Below are positions 1-10,915 of a stretch of DNA of 64,000 nucleotides, piece after piece. The stretch comes from Paragonimus westermani (lineage: Eukaryota; Platyhelminthes; Trematoda; Plagiorchiida; Troglotrematidae). Under the pieces are notes generated by a model. It did not search any database. It worked only from the letters and a program-made list of their open reading frames with translations, and was not told the DNA's origin. The DNA lies in assembly GCA_008508345.1 (NCBI GenBank), contig QNGE01003009.1, positions 1 to 64,000 on the forward strand, written 5' to 3'. How positions within the stretch are numbered: the first letter of the stretch is position 1; every line of letters starts with the position of its first letter. The translations under genes were made by a program, and so were the position numbers.

Positions 1-282
1 CCAATGAAGATGCATAAACAGTGGAAAAGGCCGTACGTTGTCCAGCGAATTCTTTTGGAGGCAACTTGTCAAATTAGTGAATTAACAGAAGCCAACAGAC
101 AACCAATTGTAGTTCACTTCAATCGACTAAAACCATACACACAGATTACAGGCCGGGAACAAGCACCGGTCGTTCCCGAGGTCGGGATGGAAATGGAAAT
201 CCTGAACGTGCTACACATAGGCGAAGCACCGAGGACGGTGCTTAGTGAAGAGGGGAGCTGTGTAACCCGCGACCGAAACTAG
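1..282 (+). pseudogene. Ty3/gypsy integrase C-terminal fragment
   Basis: An open frame from the window edge to the stop at 280-282 reads like the extreme C-terminus of a Ty3/gypsy Pol polyprotein. The motif WKRPYVVQRIL is followed about 30 residues later by VVHFNRLKPYT, the usual post-integrase module that ends gypsy Pol. The reverse transcriptase and integrase core would lie left of the window. The frame is open here, so this piece may be the tail of a fairly young copy. The stop is followed closely by a probable 3' LTR. Family assignment rests on motif recognition only. Confidence 0.8.
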
Positions 283-460
283 TTAGCGCGCAGGAATCGA
301 ATTTGAAGTGACCGTTACGTCAACGTTGTGCACGAGGATCTCAAACCAACAGGCAGTCAGACAGAGAACCAGGACACTTGTATTCAAACTACTACCGCGT
401 GTTGCGTAATACATCTTCGGTCATAGTCTCCGTCTGCTCTTCTGGTTGCATTTTACACCA
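247..460 (+). repeat. Polypurine tract and probable start of gypsy 3' LTR
   Basis: A purine run (gaagaggggagc, about 247-258) is followed at once by TGTGTAACCC, overlapping the last codons of the integrase frame. Gypsy elements commonly place the plus-strand primer tract directly before a 3' LTR that begins TG. The right end of the LTR is not determined: a CA-ending stretch near 455 is one guess. No second LTR is visible because the 5' part of the element is outside the window. Confidence 0.4.
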
Positions 461-1116
461 GTTGCCACATCATGTACGAAGTAAATAATAGCTGGAGCGT
501 GTGTTCACAAAATGTATTATTCGCCAACAGCGCAACGAAGTTTAACAGAAGGAATGACGAGTGTTGTCTATTGCTCGCCCTGAGCCCACTGTGAAGAATT
601 CGTTCAGATTGGCTGCACCCTAAGTGTTACTTCAGGCTTTATTTGATGCTAGTTTTATCTATTTCAGAAAATGTTCATTTCATTTGAAAAGCGAGTCGTG
701 AATCATGAAAGCATGAGCCCCAGGGAACAAACTTATGATATCCATGCACTTCGCTCCTGTCTCACACCTTCTAACAGGCGGAGGGACCCATGCTCTGTTT
801 GCAATGGTATCCTGGAGTACCCATCTGTTTTATCTGAAAGCTCTCTTTTGGCGGGTAACCCGAAACTTGATTCAAATATTCTCGGTGTCGTTGTCTCTTC
901 ATAGTTTTGCCTTATTGGTGCCCTGCGCGGTAAAAATCAAATAAAATCGCTGTTAGCCGTTTTCGCACAAGATACAAATTCGCTGTATACTGAACTAATT
1001 GGGTTACATAGAATCGGCACTCTCATGCGAGTTGTCGGCTGATCAGCCTCACCCTCATCTTATGTAAGACAATGGAGTGACCATTAAGACGCGCCATTCT
1101 TGAATATTTCTTCTTG
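461..1116. other. No gene recognised
   Basis: Mixed-composition sequence between the gypsy tail and the first LINE copy. Short open frames at 671-944 overlap each other and carry no motif I know. Part of it could be LTR or untranslated sequence of the flanking elements. Confidence 0.5.
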
Positions 1117-2205
1117 AAGAGCTTTTTCTTCTCGACTCAGTATGGCTTTCTTCCTGAATGGTAAGGCATAATCAATGTGTTAATCTTCATGCATAGCCCA
1201 ACGGAAGCCAAAGACAATAGTCATATTTCGGGTGCTATTATCCTCGACTTCGTCAAAGCCTTCGACTTTGTCCCACACGGTTCTCTTGCACGTAAGCTTG
1301 AAGCTGATGAGATCCAAGGGGAGCTTCTCTGCTGGAATGCATCTTTTTTCAGTAACAGGATTTCCAGAGTAAAAACCGGTCCGGGTCATTCTTCTACCTC
1401 TCTGGTCTTTGCAGTAGCTCCTCAAGGATCAGTACTTGGCTCACCGTTGGTTTTGAAATACAGCAATAACTTACCCTAACATACTTCTAGAGGCGCTGTC
1501 TTTTATGGTGATGATTTGAAAATCTAGAATAGGTGTAATCTCAGTGCATTGCAGACTAACGCTAACCGCGTTAGGTGCTGGTCAGATGAAAGAAGTCTCT
1601 TTTTAAACGACAGCAGGTGTGCACACATGCCGCTCGGAGGAGACTCCGTAAACTCATGTGTGACACGCAGTGCGAGAGATGGCGAAAGTTGACCCTAAGA
1701 AAGACCTATGGAATTGGCTACCGTCTGGTTTATCCTTCCTTTGTCACCACCAGATAGCCGCCCAAAAGGGGTCTATGAGCTGTGCGAGGATAAGAGCCTT
1801 TCCCGCATACACAGGCACGCCTTCAAACGCTTCACAAAGTCTATGTAAGACCACCGTTCAAATATGCTCATGAAGACTTTTACACCGTTTCGATGAAAAA
1901 CATACTTGCCATTGAATGTATCCAGCGAGTAGCCATCAAAACGGTTACTAGCTTCCAGCGTCTCCCCTATGAGTTTCGTGTCGAACTTCTCGATTTTTAC
2001 CCATTCGAGTCTCGAAGACTTCACGTTGAATTAAGTCTTACTCACTTTCTCTCTAGCACAGCACTCCTGCAGCAATCCTTTACCTCATTAGGTGATAACA
2101 ATCAAAGAGGTCACGACAAAAAGCTTTATAAGCATCGACCTGGGACCTCTCCTAGGCAACAGTTCTTTTCGTATACAGTTGCCAACTAGTGAAGTAATCT
2201 TCCAC
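1117..2205 (+). pseudogene. CR1-like LINE reverse transcriptase, 5'-truncated copy 1
   Basis: A broken reverse transcriptase of a non-LTR retrotransposon (CR1/jockey-like). In order I read the palm block AIILDFVKAFDFVPHGSL near 1235-1290, the block APQGSVLGSPLVL near 1410-1455, the catalytic box as FYGDDLKI followed by a stop near 1501-1527, a wobbling region with frame shifts (about 1560-1870), and an open C-terminal segment 1893-2189 containing IECIQRVAIKTVTSFQRLPY. The usual YADD is FYGDD here and the following Trp codon is TAG. The endonuclease and fingers are missing, as expected for 5' truncation. Several frame changes show it is dead. A second copy of the same type follows on the same strand. 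Confidence 0.85.
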
Positions 2206-2980
2206 TAAAGATTGTTAGGTACTGTTCTACGGCCCGTCTAAAAATGTCGTCGATTTCCCACTTACTTGAGAAATTGTTAGATCAGTAACTTACTTTGTTC
2301 ATGGCGCTCTATATAACGCCCAAAATCAGTACTACACCCTGTGTTTCAATGGCCGTCTTTCAGGTTAGAAGAAAACTATCTAACGTCAAAACGAGCAAAC
2401 TGACTGGTTCAGGGTAATTCATGCCCCAGCCTTGAACCCGTGTACAAATCGCCGAAATCGCTGCGTTTTCCGTTTTGTCTTGTCTGTTTCTTCCTGAATT
2501 ACTCAAAACTATTTATTTTTTTAGTTTACTTGTCCGTATCAACAATAACACGTGTTAGATGCAACGGTGCTTGAACTTTGCAGACACTTACTAAGACGGT
2601 GAGCATCTGTGGCCAGTGCGGGTGCAAAATATATGTACAAATGAACACAGTGTTACGAACGCCAGAATTAACATCTTTTTAAATGCAGTGACCTCAGCAA
2701 ACACCACACAAGCAGCTAGCCCTTTCATCTAATAATTTTATCTGCATTAGCTGCAAGCTCGACAAAAGCCAAGAAGCCGCTCCGCCACTGACTTGTCATG
2801 CACACACCACGATAACTGGAGCGATTCAGAAAACCTGCGACTACGAATGCGAAGCTCGTTTTAGACCCTTATCTCTTTCTATTTCTTTCACCTGGAGTAA
2901 GATGGGGGTGGACCGACGGACTCCGTCTAAAATGAAGTTGGGACTATAGCCTCTGAATGAGCACATAAAACTTTTTCTCC
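2206..2980. other. No gene recognised
   Basis: Spacer between the two LINE copies with no open frame of note. It may hold the 3' tail of copy 1 and the untranslated leader of copy 2, but no poly-A or repeat boundary can be placed. Confidence 0.4.
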
Positions 2981-5935
2981 TTGGTGTTGCAATCACCAAG
3001 AAACAAGTTGTCCTGTCAATTGCAGACGATAGGAATGGGAGGGAAAGCTATCACAGAAAGGAGACATTTCATGGGCCGCTTCCCTACCACGTATTTTCCA
3101 ACCAGGCCAGCTAAATCAGTCTCGGTACTTTCGTTCTTTCTAGATTTTACGAACCTCGTGCTGGAGAACAACCTACGCGTCAGTACAACCAAAAAGTCAT
3201 TCGGGCTTTTGGCAACACTACCAGCCACGCTCATTCCTGAAACCGTAGTTAGAAAACCAGTGACTTTGAAGGCCGCCAACGCCAACCAGGAAGGCATGTC
3301 TTACGGCCGCTTTCGACAAAAGAGGGTGAGACGTAAGCAACGGACCAAGACTAAGTCACGAATCACGGCAGGCCCAAAACTAGAGCTGGAGACCGAGGTC
3401 GCAGTTTCTGATCTAGAATTATCTACTCAGCCTCCTATGTCTGTTGTAGGAAGCGGAGACACGGTTTCTTTAGTCAACCCAACGATCAACGCCTTAAGCA
3501 TAGGCATGAGCGCTGAGGGCACCGGAACTGCACGTACACATTTTTTCCTAGGTAACTGTTCCCAAATCCATCAAACTGGATTACGGAAATTCCTTCCTTC
3601 CAAAAATTTGAAAGGGGAGTAGCTTGCCGGAACCGCCTTCCGTGATTCAAAAGACGCTTTTCTGACCTGCCTTATTAAGCACCAACTAGCATTGCGTGGC
3701 CAGGACTTACTCCTAATGGAGGTCATTCATCGTTCTTTCCCATCCCACCTCTCCGACGAAGAAATTCTTCTTGTAAACCTGGAAAACTTCCTAGAAATAC
3801 AACGCTCCATTTGTTCGCTTATTATGGGTGACCCTAATGCGCCCAAGTTGAACTGGGTACCAATTTCCTGCCGGAACAGTGAAAGGAGATTTTTGACCAC
3901 TTTTGTTGACGCTGATACGACGGAAGGCGTGGGTACAGCACGTCGACGCCCCGGCCCGGCATAGTTTTGACCAGATTCCCTTTGCTACCCAACCTAGTCA
4001 CCACTAATGGGGACCACCTGGTAGACAGAATGATCACCAGGCTGACACTTGGACATGGTGTCCACTGTCTGTCAACCTTGCATCTTATCTGTCAATGGTT
4101 ACAGCAACCAACAAAAAGTCCGCCGTTCAGCATTATAGTCCAGCTGTTTTTAACGACAAGAGAAGCTACCTCAGTTCACTTATTTTTGACTGTGACTCAG
4201 TAGACTAGAAAAACCGCGCATACCAAAGCGCAATTCAAAAAGCGGACGACTTATTTGTATAGCACCATTTGTGCGCTCTGTTTTCGGCAACCCCTTCCGC
4301 GCAGAATACGTTGACCCCTCGATGACCGTCCCCATTTATTCGTGAAGCACAAGCTCACGGCAAACTCGGAGGACCTAAGTGCATCCCACATTGTTCGAAG
4401 TGGTTGCAGGGACGAAATCCGTGACCACACCAAGCTCGAGCACGAAGAGGTCCTTCTCAAAGATAGGGGGCACAAAACTTATTGCTTAAACATATGCGAC
4501 TGTCCCACGGAAAGACGTCATCCAACTCCCTGTGCGTGGCCGAGTTATTAGGTAAGTGCTACTATCCAGTCTGTAAGGTCTAATTATCATTCTGTACTTC
4601 CACTGCAAAACTTTCAGCAACCACCGGTTGCTGCTGAGTATTCCCGTGCTAGATGGTGAGGACCTTTTATTCGACTTTATTTCATACACTGCAATAGATC
4701 CTGCCAAGATCAACCCCAGAATTCTGATAGCAGCTGCTAGTCTGGTCCAAGCCCTTAGTAAACTTTCTAAACGAACACTCCGGGATGACGTTCGTCGCTG
4801 TATATGAGAAGAGACGACGAGCACTACATATCCGAAGTGGGCGACCGGCACTTCCCGGCTAGATACCGGCCAGTCAGCCTTAACAGCATTCAGTGTGAGA
4901 TAATGCAGCGCCTGTTGAAACGTGTCATACCAAACCACTTCTTATTGAGCCTTGTTTTTTCCTCTACCTAACATGGTTTCATGCATGCTAAACATGCTCA
5001 TTCCCATGGATAGTGTGCCGGAGGCGAAAAACATTGGCTTCATGTAGGTCGCAAACTTTTTGATTTCACTGAGGCTTTTGGAAGCATTTCACATGATCTC
5101 TCGGAACTCAAACTGGAGGCTTTCGGTAATCAAAGAGAGGTTCTCCACTGGGCTACCTCACTTCCTGATAACGGAACTTTTAGGGATGAAAACCCTTCAG
5201 ACCTTTTGTCTCCCCCACTCATTTCTGCGGGGTTTTCCCAAGAGTCACTGCTTGGTCTTCCGTTATTTCTGATTTACATCAACAACCTACCAGACAATAT
5301 TTCTCACAGTCCTCCTATAAGCAGGCGACCTGAAAATCTGGAATGCCACCGATCCCAACGCACTAGAGATGGATCTTTACGTGATTAGGCGCTAGCTGGA
5401 CGACTGCAGTCTCTCAGTAAATGGCAATAACTGTACCCATATATCATTCGGTGAAAATTCTGGCAGCCCTTTCGTGATTCATAGCGCGTTATGCACGGTA
5501 GGTGTCACGAAAGTCGACCTGAAGAGAGATTGGGGACCTGGCTATCGTATAACTTCTCCTTCGCCTACCACTATGAGATGGCGGCAAAAAAGGCATTTGC
5601 CGATTTTAGGACGACTGAGCGCAATATCCCCGCATAGATAAGAAGGCGTTTCAAACTCTTTACGGAGTTTATATTAGACTGCTTCTGGAGTATGCTAATG
5701 AGGTCGTGTATATCAACCTAACGAGCGACCTATTTGTTGTTGAGTTTGTCAACCACACGGCTGATAAACCAGCCGTGGGCCTGAGAATTGTCGCGCACAA
5801 GCCCCGACTTCAAATTATTGTGCTGTGGTCACTTGAATTTCTATGACTCCGTGGCGCTTCAATACTCACACACTTCTATAGAGTAGGTCTCGTATAATAG
5901 TTGTTCACTGTAACAAATGCTGGCGGCCGGAGAGG
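2981..5935 (+). pseudogene. CR1-like LINE, copy 2, with endonuclease and reverse transcriptase remains
   Basis: A longer copy of the same LINE type. An open segment 2981-3622 has a strongly basic patch (RFRQKRVRRKQRTKTKSR, about 3310-3360), which may be ORF1-like or a linker. An AP-endonuclease C-terminal block follows, with LIMGDPNAPKLNW near 3818-3856 (family GDFNAP, so Phe is changed to Pro), then a frame-shifted endonuclease tail to about 4200. Reverse transcriptase blocks resume at about 4860 (YRPVSLNSIQCEIMQRLLKR), with further palm blocks near 5070-5290 and the catalytic box degraded to AGDLKIWN near 5327. From about 5390 to 5700 only scattered thumb-domain remnants remain. Many stops and shifts; inactive. 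Confidence 0.8.
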
Positions 5936-6966
5936 ATATAACATTTTTCACTTCACCCTTCGTTCTCGCAAATTCCTAGGCGACAGTCCTTTACTTATAA
6001 GTTTATGAACCTTTGTAACAGTCCCCCTTCCGAGGTCGTTTGCAGCGCTTCTAGAGATCGTTGTGAAGCACCGTAGTATATCTGAATTGGGCAGAATACA
6101 GCGAATGAACGCATGTATTAGAAACACGCGCCGTTTCAAAAAACGGGGCAACATGAACAGCAATAATTGACTTGAAAGTATTTGCTTAACGGCATTCAAC
6201 AAACACTGCCTGAATCACATTTAACTGAAAGCTCATTATGCAGGTAAAATTACCGGGTTGTCAGTGTTTACTATAATTTCCAAGGGCGATGCTACACCCT
6301 ATTCACAATCGTTGAGTAGCTGGATTACGGTTATACGTTGAAGTGAAGAATTTTCTTCCTTTTTTACCTCGTCTTTGGCGTCATTTGAAGCTGAACGACG
6401 CAATAAAGTGAGTGACTCCTCGTTCAGACTTCACTGCTTTGAAAACTAAATTTAAGTGAATCAATAATATGACCTTGTCAAGCAATAACTAAAGGACCGA
6501 TTCCTCAAAATCCTCGTAAATACATCATGCTCGAAAAAGGTTCAAACGGAAACGTCACTATTAATAAAGGGCTGCTAGATAAACGGAGTTATCGGTAAAA
6601 TTCACGTTCATGAATATAGAAATAGTTATCTGGAGTTATCAAATGAACTTCGCGCGATGGTGGTGTCGACAATTGAAACGGAAGAACGTATTGCAAATAG
6701 CCACCAACCAGAAGGCAAAGGCACCCACCCAACGACAGATAATCACGAACTATTGGGCGAAGTTGAGGAAATGGTGAGTCTTTCAGACGTCAGCGTAATT
6801 GTTTAGATATGTGCATATGTCACTCCTGCAAGTGCATGCGACCGTATACGATAGGGTAGATATAGCTACCCTGCTAGCACCAATTAGGGATTCAGTTATG
6901 GTTGAATTAGGCCTATTTCCAGGGAGGTTAGGGAATAATTTTTTTGTCTAACAGTGTTTCGGATGC
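5936..6966. other. No gene recognised
   Basis: An 84-codon minus-strand open stretch (5948-6202) has no recognisable domain. The rest is AT-rich with no coding signal. It probably contains the decayed tail of the LINE. Confidence 0.4.
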
Positions 6967-7064
6967 TGAGAATGCATTTATTCGCCTGTACGCCAGTATG
7001 TTCCGTATTTATAAATTTATAAATACGGAGTATACTAGCGCACAAGCGAATAGATACATTCTCA
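6967..7064. repeat. 98-bp near-perfect palindrome (hairpin)
   Basis: Two arms of 49 bases are reverse complements around a centre between 7015 and 7016, with about seven mismatched or wobble pairs by my count. The inner 24 bases pair perfectly and are very AT-rich; the outer arms include attcgc/gcgaat and gagaatg/cattctc. This geometry fits a short foldback or MITE-type element. No protein is encoded. Short near-direct repeats of the form ccctgctagca...aattagg lie outside it at about 6870 and 7090. Confidence 0.75.
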
Positions 7065-7680
7065 TGTACTTGAGTACATGATCATATGCTGTCCCTGCTA
7101 GCAAAATTAGGTATAGATCACACAAAAACACAATATGCTCTACGTTGAGTAATTCAAGTGTGCGCGCACACTAACGCGTTAGGAATGAATTAGGTTTTTG
7201 ACACAGCCCTATAGTAAGACGACCGTTCCTTGGGTGTTACCTGAGCGTTCCCCGATTGACCCCAGAGAGTTTCAACTAGACACTTAGAGAACACTCGGGG
7301 AACGGTGGGAGTAAAAAATGCGCGCAGTCCCATTAAGCAATCTTATCATATGCCACACATTGTCTATTTTCCTACGGAGCACAGTAACGTTGAACGTAAC
7401 TCTAATCTCGCACAATAACGACGAATCAATGTTCCACTTCACGAAAAACGATGTAGAAGGCACACAGATAATCATACGTTATACTGAGCGCAATTTTTAC
7501 AGCAATACCTGTATTACTTTGACGAGTACATAATTGGAATCACAGTGCAAAAATGTCGGTAATGAGATCGTGGGTTTATTTCGTTGCTCACAATGTCATC
7601 TTCTGAATATACGTTTGAATGGTTCCCTTGATGTCCGCCTGCAACAAGCCTTCTTAATGATGGATTCTACAATCAACAAG
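7065..7680. other. No gene recognised
   Basis: Intergenic sequence with a small inverted repeat (cgttccccga near 7248 and tcggggaacg near 7295). Open frames on both strands at 7284-7533 overlap each other and show no motif. Confidence 0.4.
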
Positions 7681-7880
7681 TGATGACTTTTAGTGATCGA
7701 ACATACCAACGATGGCTGCGGCCAAGGGTGAGGAGGCAATGGAGACGCGATTGTTTACTCCTCTCCAGTTTATGGTTTACGCCACTTCATCCTTCACTAA
7801 TGTTCTAATAACATTACGGTTGCACTTATCCATGGGTGTGCCACCGACATTGCTAAGAAAGGTCACCTGCGTACTGTGGA
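7681..7880 (-). pseudogene. DUF4806-like fragment next to CACTA transposase remains
   Basis: Reading the minus strand from about 7880 to 7740 gives FLSNVGGTPMDKC, then IRTLVKDEVA, an in-frame stop at about 7777, and TINWRGVNNR. The spacing of the GG motif, the basic helix, the D-E-x-A element and the terminal NWxG matches my recollection of DUF4806, a domain often carried by invertebrate transposons. It sits just downstream (minus sense) of transposase copy B and may be a second open reading frame of the element or part of a further copy. The assignment is by eye. Confidence 0.4.
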
Positions 7881-9300
7881 TCGAAAAAATTAAACATACC
7901 AGCAGGGTATATGATTCTGCTTCTTCCAGCTTTATATTCAGCAGGTGCATGTCCTTTATGGACTGCATGGAGAATCGCACGAGGACGTGTGCGTTGGATG
8001 ACCTACCGGAAGCTGCATTTTGGCATCGCAGTGCATTCACTCCCATCCGTAGGGCATGCAACGTCCCCACACAAGTGGCTGACACAGTGGGAGTTGAACA
8101 CAAGCTCTAACTCACGGTAGATATCAGCGAACTGAACCAATGTTTTTCGCAACAAGGACTCCACGAAATCCATATAGTGCGGATACCACTTTAGGCGGCA
8201 AAGTAGGTATATAGAAACTGAAATTTTAAAGTGTTTTCGTAGATTTTCTCATCCCTCACTCCGTTCAACGCCACTAGACAGATGTACAACAGGAATTGCT
8301 GAAATTCCGTTGCCTTCTAACGGTCACAGTTCACCGTTGATCAACATTTCCTGGCAAACTCAAAAGTCAGGGCTCCTCTCAGTCTCATCAACCTATTGTT
8401 CAACTGAGTCATCTGCGATAATCTCAGACGGATTTTCCTTTCCGTTTGGCCTGTTCTTTATAAGTTTATCAACCATTTCATCATTCCCAGGCACACCATG
8501 TGCATGTAATCAAGTGAGAAGCATGTTACCATGTCCACATTCAACCTTTCAAAAGGGGATTGACCAACGTGGTGTTCTTCTTGGCGTCGGGTCCTGAAGT
8601 CGTCATCTGTTCGTAAGCGGTAATTGCTTTGTGGGAACACTAGTTTGCGGTTAACCTACACTCTCGGTGTAGTACACTTTTCGCAACAGTCGTAACCACT
8701 GTGGTTTTTTACCTGATGAGAGAAAGCTCTGACTGGTGCATCAACAACTACGCAATCCAAAACAACTTACGCATGCCGGTCATATGCTGACAGCTACAAA
8801 CCATCCATCAATACAATCGACAAGCATTCTATCACGCTATTCAAATAGTATGCGACATTCACAGGTTTATAAAGACCGCGGAATAGTCCCACGACGAACA
8901 CTGGTGTGAGAGGGGATGTCATCCTTCCAAAGATGGGCCACAGTTGAAAAAAAATCACACCATTAATATGCAGCTAAAGTCGCAGAACATTCACGGCTTC
9001 TGTCAATCGCTCACGTACTGCGTGGCTTATGCATTCAATCAAACCAAAGTGAACGTAGTCTCCACCCTCGATGAATGCGCATACATACTCCCGTGGTGTT
9101 CTCAACAGGGTAGGTGCATCCAACGGCAGCTGAGGCAACACTTCCCTAAAGTGACTTAGCATAATGCCGATGGCTTTTAAAGACAGGCGGGCCTCTACAG
9201 CAATCGCGCGGACAACTTCTGCGGGTTTCCTCTTCCTCTCGTTTGTACCGACGGCGTGGTCTAAAATAATGATGGCAGTAATGTTGAATGACATTGCCAC
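7881..9300 (-). pseudogene. CACTA/TNP2-like transposase, decayed copy B
   Basis: Minus-strand remains of a DNA-transposon transposase of the TNP2 (En/Spm, CACTA-like) type seen in invertebrates. In transcription order: an N-terminal block LPLDAPTLLRTPRE followed by GGDYVHFGL (9300-8974); a frame-broken middle with LDCVVVDAPVRAF near 8750; EEHHVGQSPFERLNVDMVTC leading into LDYMHMVCLGMMKWL (8640-8458); then KATEFQQFLLY near 8290 and more distant C-terminal similarity to about 8060. Stops and frame shifts interrupt nearly every block. The domain order equals that of copy A, which lies immediately upstream, so these are two copies rather than one gene. No CACTA terminal repeats were found. The family name is from motif memory. 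Confidence 0.7.
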
Positions 9301-9559
9301 ATACCTGTATCCCGTGCCATAGAGATATTCCTTGTCATCACTGCTTGAGTGATCGTCGAAGTGGAAGGCTGGAGAACATAATCACCGGACCTTGCTTCCG
9401 TTAAAAAACATCCCATGACACTTTCCAAGACCGAAGAAGCGGTTGCAAGGGGACGTTCGTCTAGATTCTGTACAGAACCCGAAATTACCCTAAATGTCTT
9501 GCAAGTCTCAGAAAGACGTTATGTTGAACTGTACAATTGGGGGTATCACGGTGAAGTAT

Positions 9560-10915
9560 ATTTACAATGCGGCCAGGGTAGTTGTCAGTGATCTTAACGT
9601 TATTGGGAACAACAACTGTGAAAAAAGTTGTCCTTCAAAAAATGTGAGCAGTGAAGAAGTACTGGGATGCTCACAGGCATACCGACATCTGAATGCAAGG
9701 TCACATCACCACTCACATTGGGTGCGAACATACGTTCGAACCAGCGCCTGTAAATCTGACTAACAGGTTTAGTGGGGCCATGAACCGTAGATTTCAGCTT
9801 GTACGTGAATGATTCAAATGCGGACGCTGAAAACTGGTCCAGGATACCGTGGTTTAAAACATCGTCAGCGAGATGAACAAGCGAATGCACATTATATACC
9901 ACCTCACCTTGAAAATACAATCGTGCAAAATTGAACATGAACACATTGATCAGTTGCTTAGAGGAGTCATGGCAAGCAGAGCAGAAAGAGGGATGACAAA
10001 AAACGAATATTTACAGAAATATCTAAAAAGTTTTATACTTCGCATCGTCCAAAATACCTCTCAAGACAACAGGGCTTAGGTATAGCAAAAGCTATCTATA
10101 TTCCATTGCTTTCCACTGCTTGGAGTCAAGAAGCCCGCAACATTTGCGGGGGAAATCACAAGTCTAGCTTTTTCGACAATGCAGCATTCTAGCACTGATT
10201 CGGTTAATCGCTTGAGAACTAATGCAAGCTTTCTGTGACACAGAACCCGAAGTCCAGTTGCTGATCAAACGACGGATCACACCCAAACATACCGAATGCA
10301 TGTAGTCTATTGAGAAACAACGTATTATGTCAATGGGTAGGGAACAGAAAGGAGGGGCGATCGCTGAACGTGAGGCGCAAAATGTAGTATCGGTTCCTGT
10401 GGAGGCGTTATGTAGGGTAAACGTCACCTTGCGATTGAAGTACAATCCTTTCTGGTTATATTTATCACAGCCATGTTAGGCACTATGTCTACGTATGCGT
10501 TTAAAAAACAAACAGGCTGGTGTATCACAGACAGTGGCCTTAAGGTTTACGCTTAAGTTGATCCCCGCAAACAGTATACCTGCTGATAGCACATCGCGCA
10601 AGAAGGTAACAGTTGACGTCCTCCGGTTTGCCTTCACCATTGTAGATGCTAACAATGAAGGGTTGCGACACAAACGGCTCGCACAGACGGCATAATATAG
10701 GCCATAAAGTGTATTTTCCCGACTTGGTCAGTGATAAGCCATCAGTATTCAAGTGTATTGTAATGGCTACGACATCCGGCAACTCTGACATGCCAGCGTT
10801 TGTGTAATGCCAAGAACCAAACCGAAATGTGCATATTCAACATGATGCGCGTCAGGTATCAACGAAGTTGGCGGAGTTTCCATCAGTGTTCTTGCATCCG
10901 ACGGCAGTCAAAGGG
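9560..10915 (-). pseudogene. CACTA/TNP2-like transposase, decayed copy A
   Basis: Minus-strand transposase remains in the same order as copy B. Near 10905-10800 is LPSDARTLMETPP followed by VEYAHFGLVLG; at 10790-10640 LNTDGLSLTKSGKYTLWPI and EPFVSQPFIVSIYNGEGKP; a frame change then gives VTFLRDVLSAG and TVCDTPACLFFKRI (10673-10476); at 10445-10164 IIRCFSIDYMHSVCLGVIRR; and at 9944-9600 VVYNVHSLVHLADDVLNHG followed by a C-terminal helix-rich part. The blocks are less broken than in copy B. The DYMHxVCLGV box and the later VHSLVHLADDV box are characteristic of this transposase group. No zinc finger or terminal repeat is visible. Confidence 0.75.
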
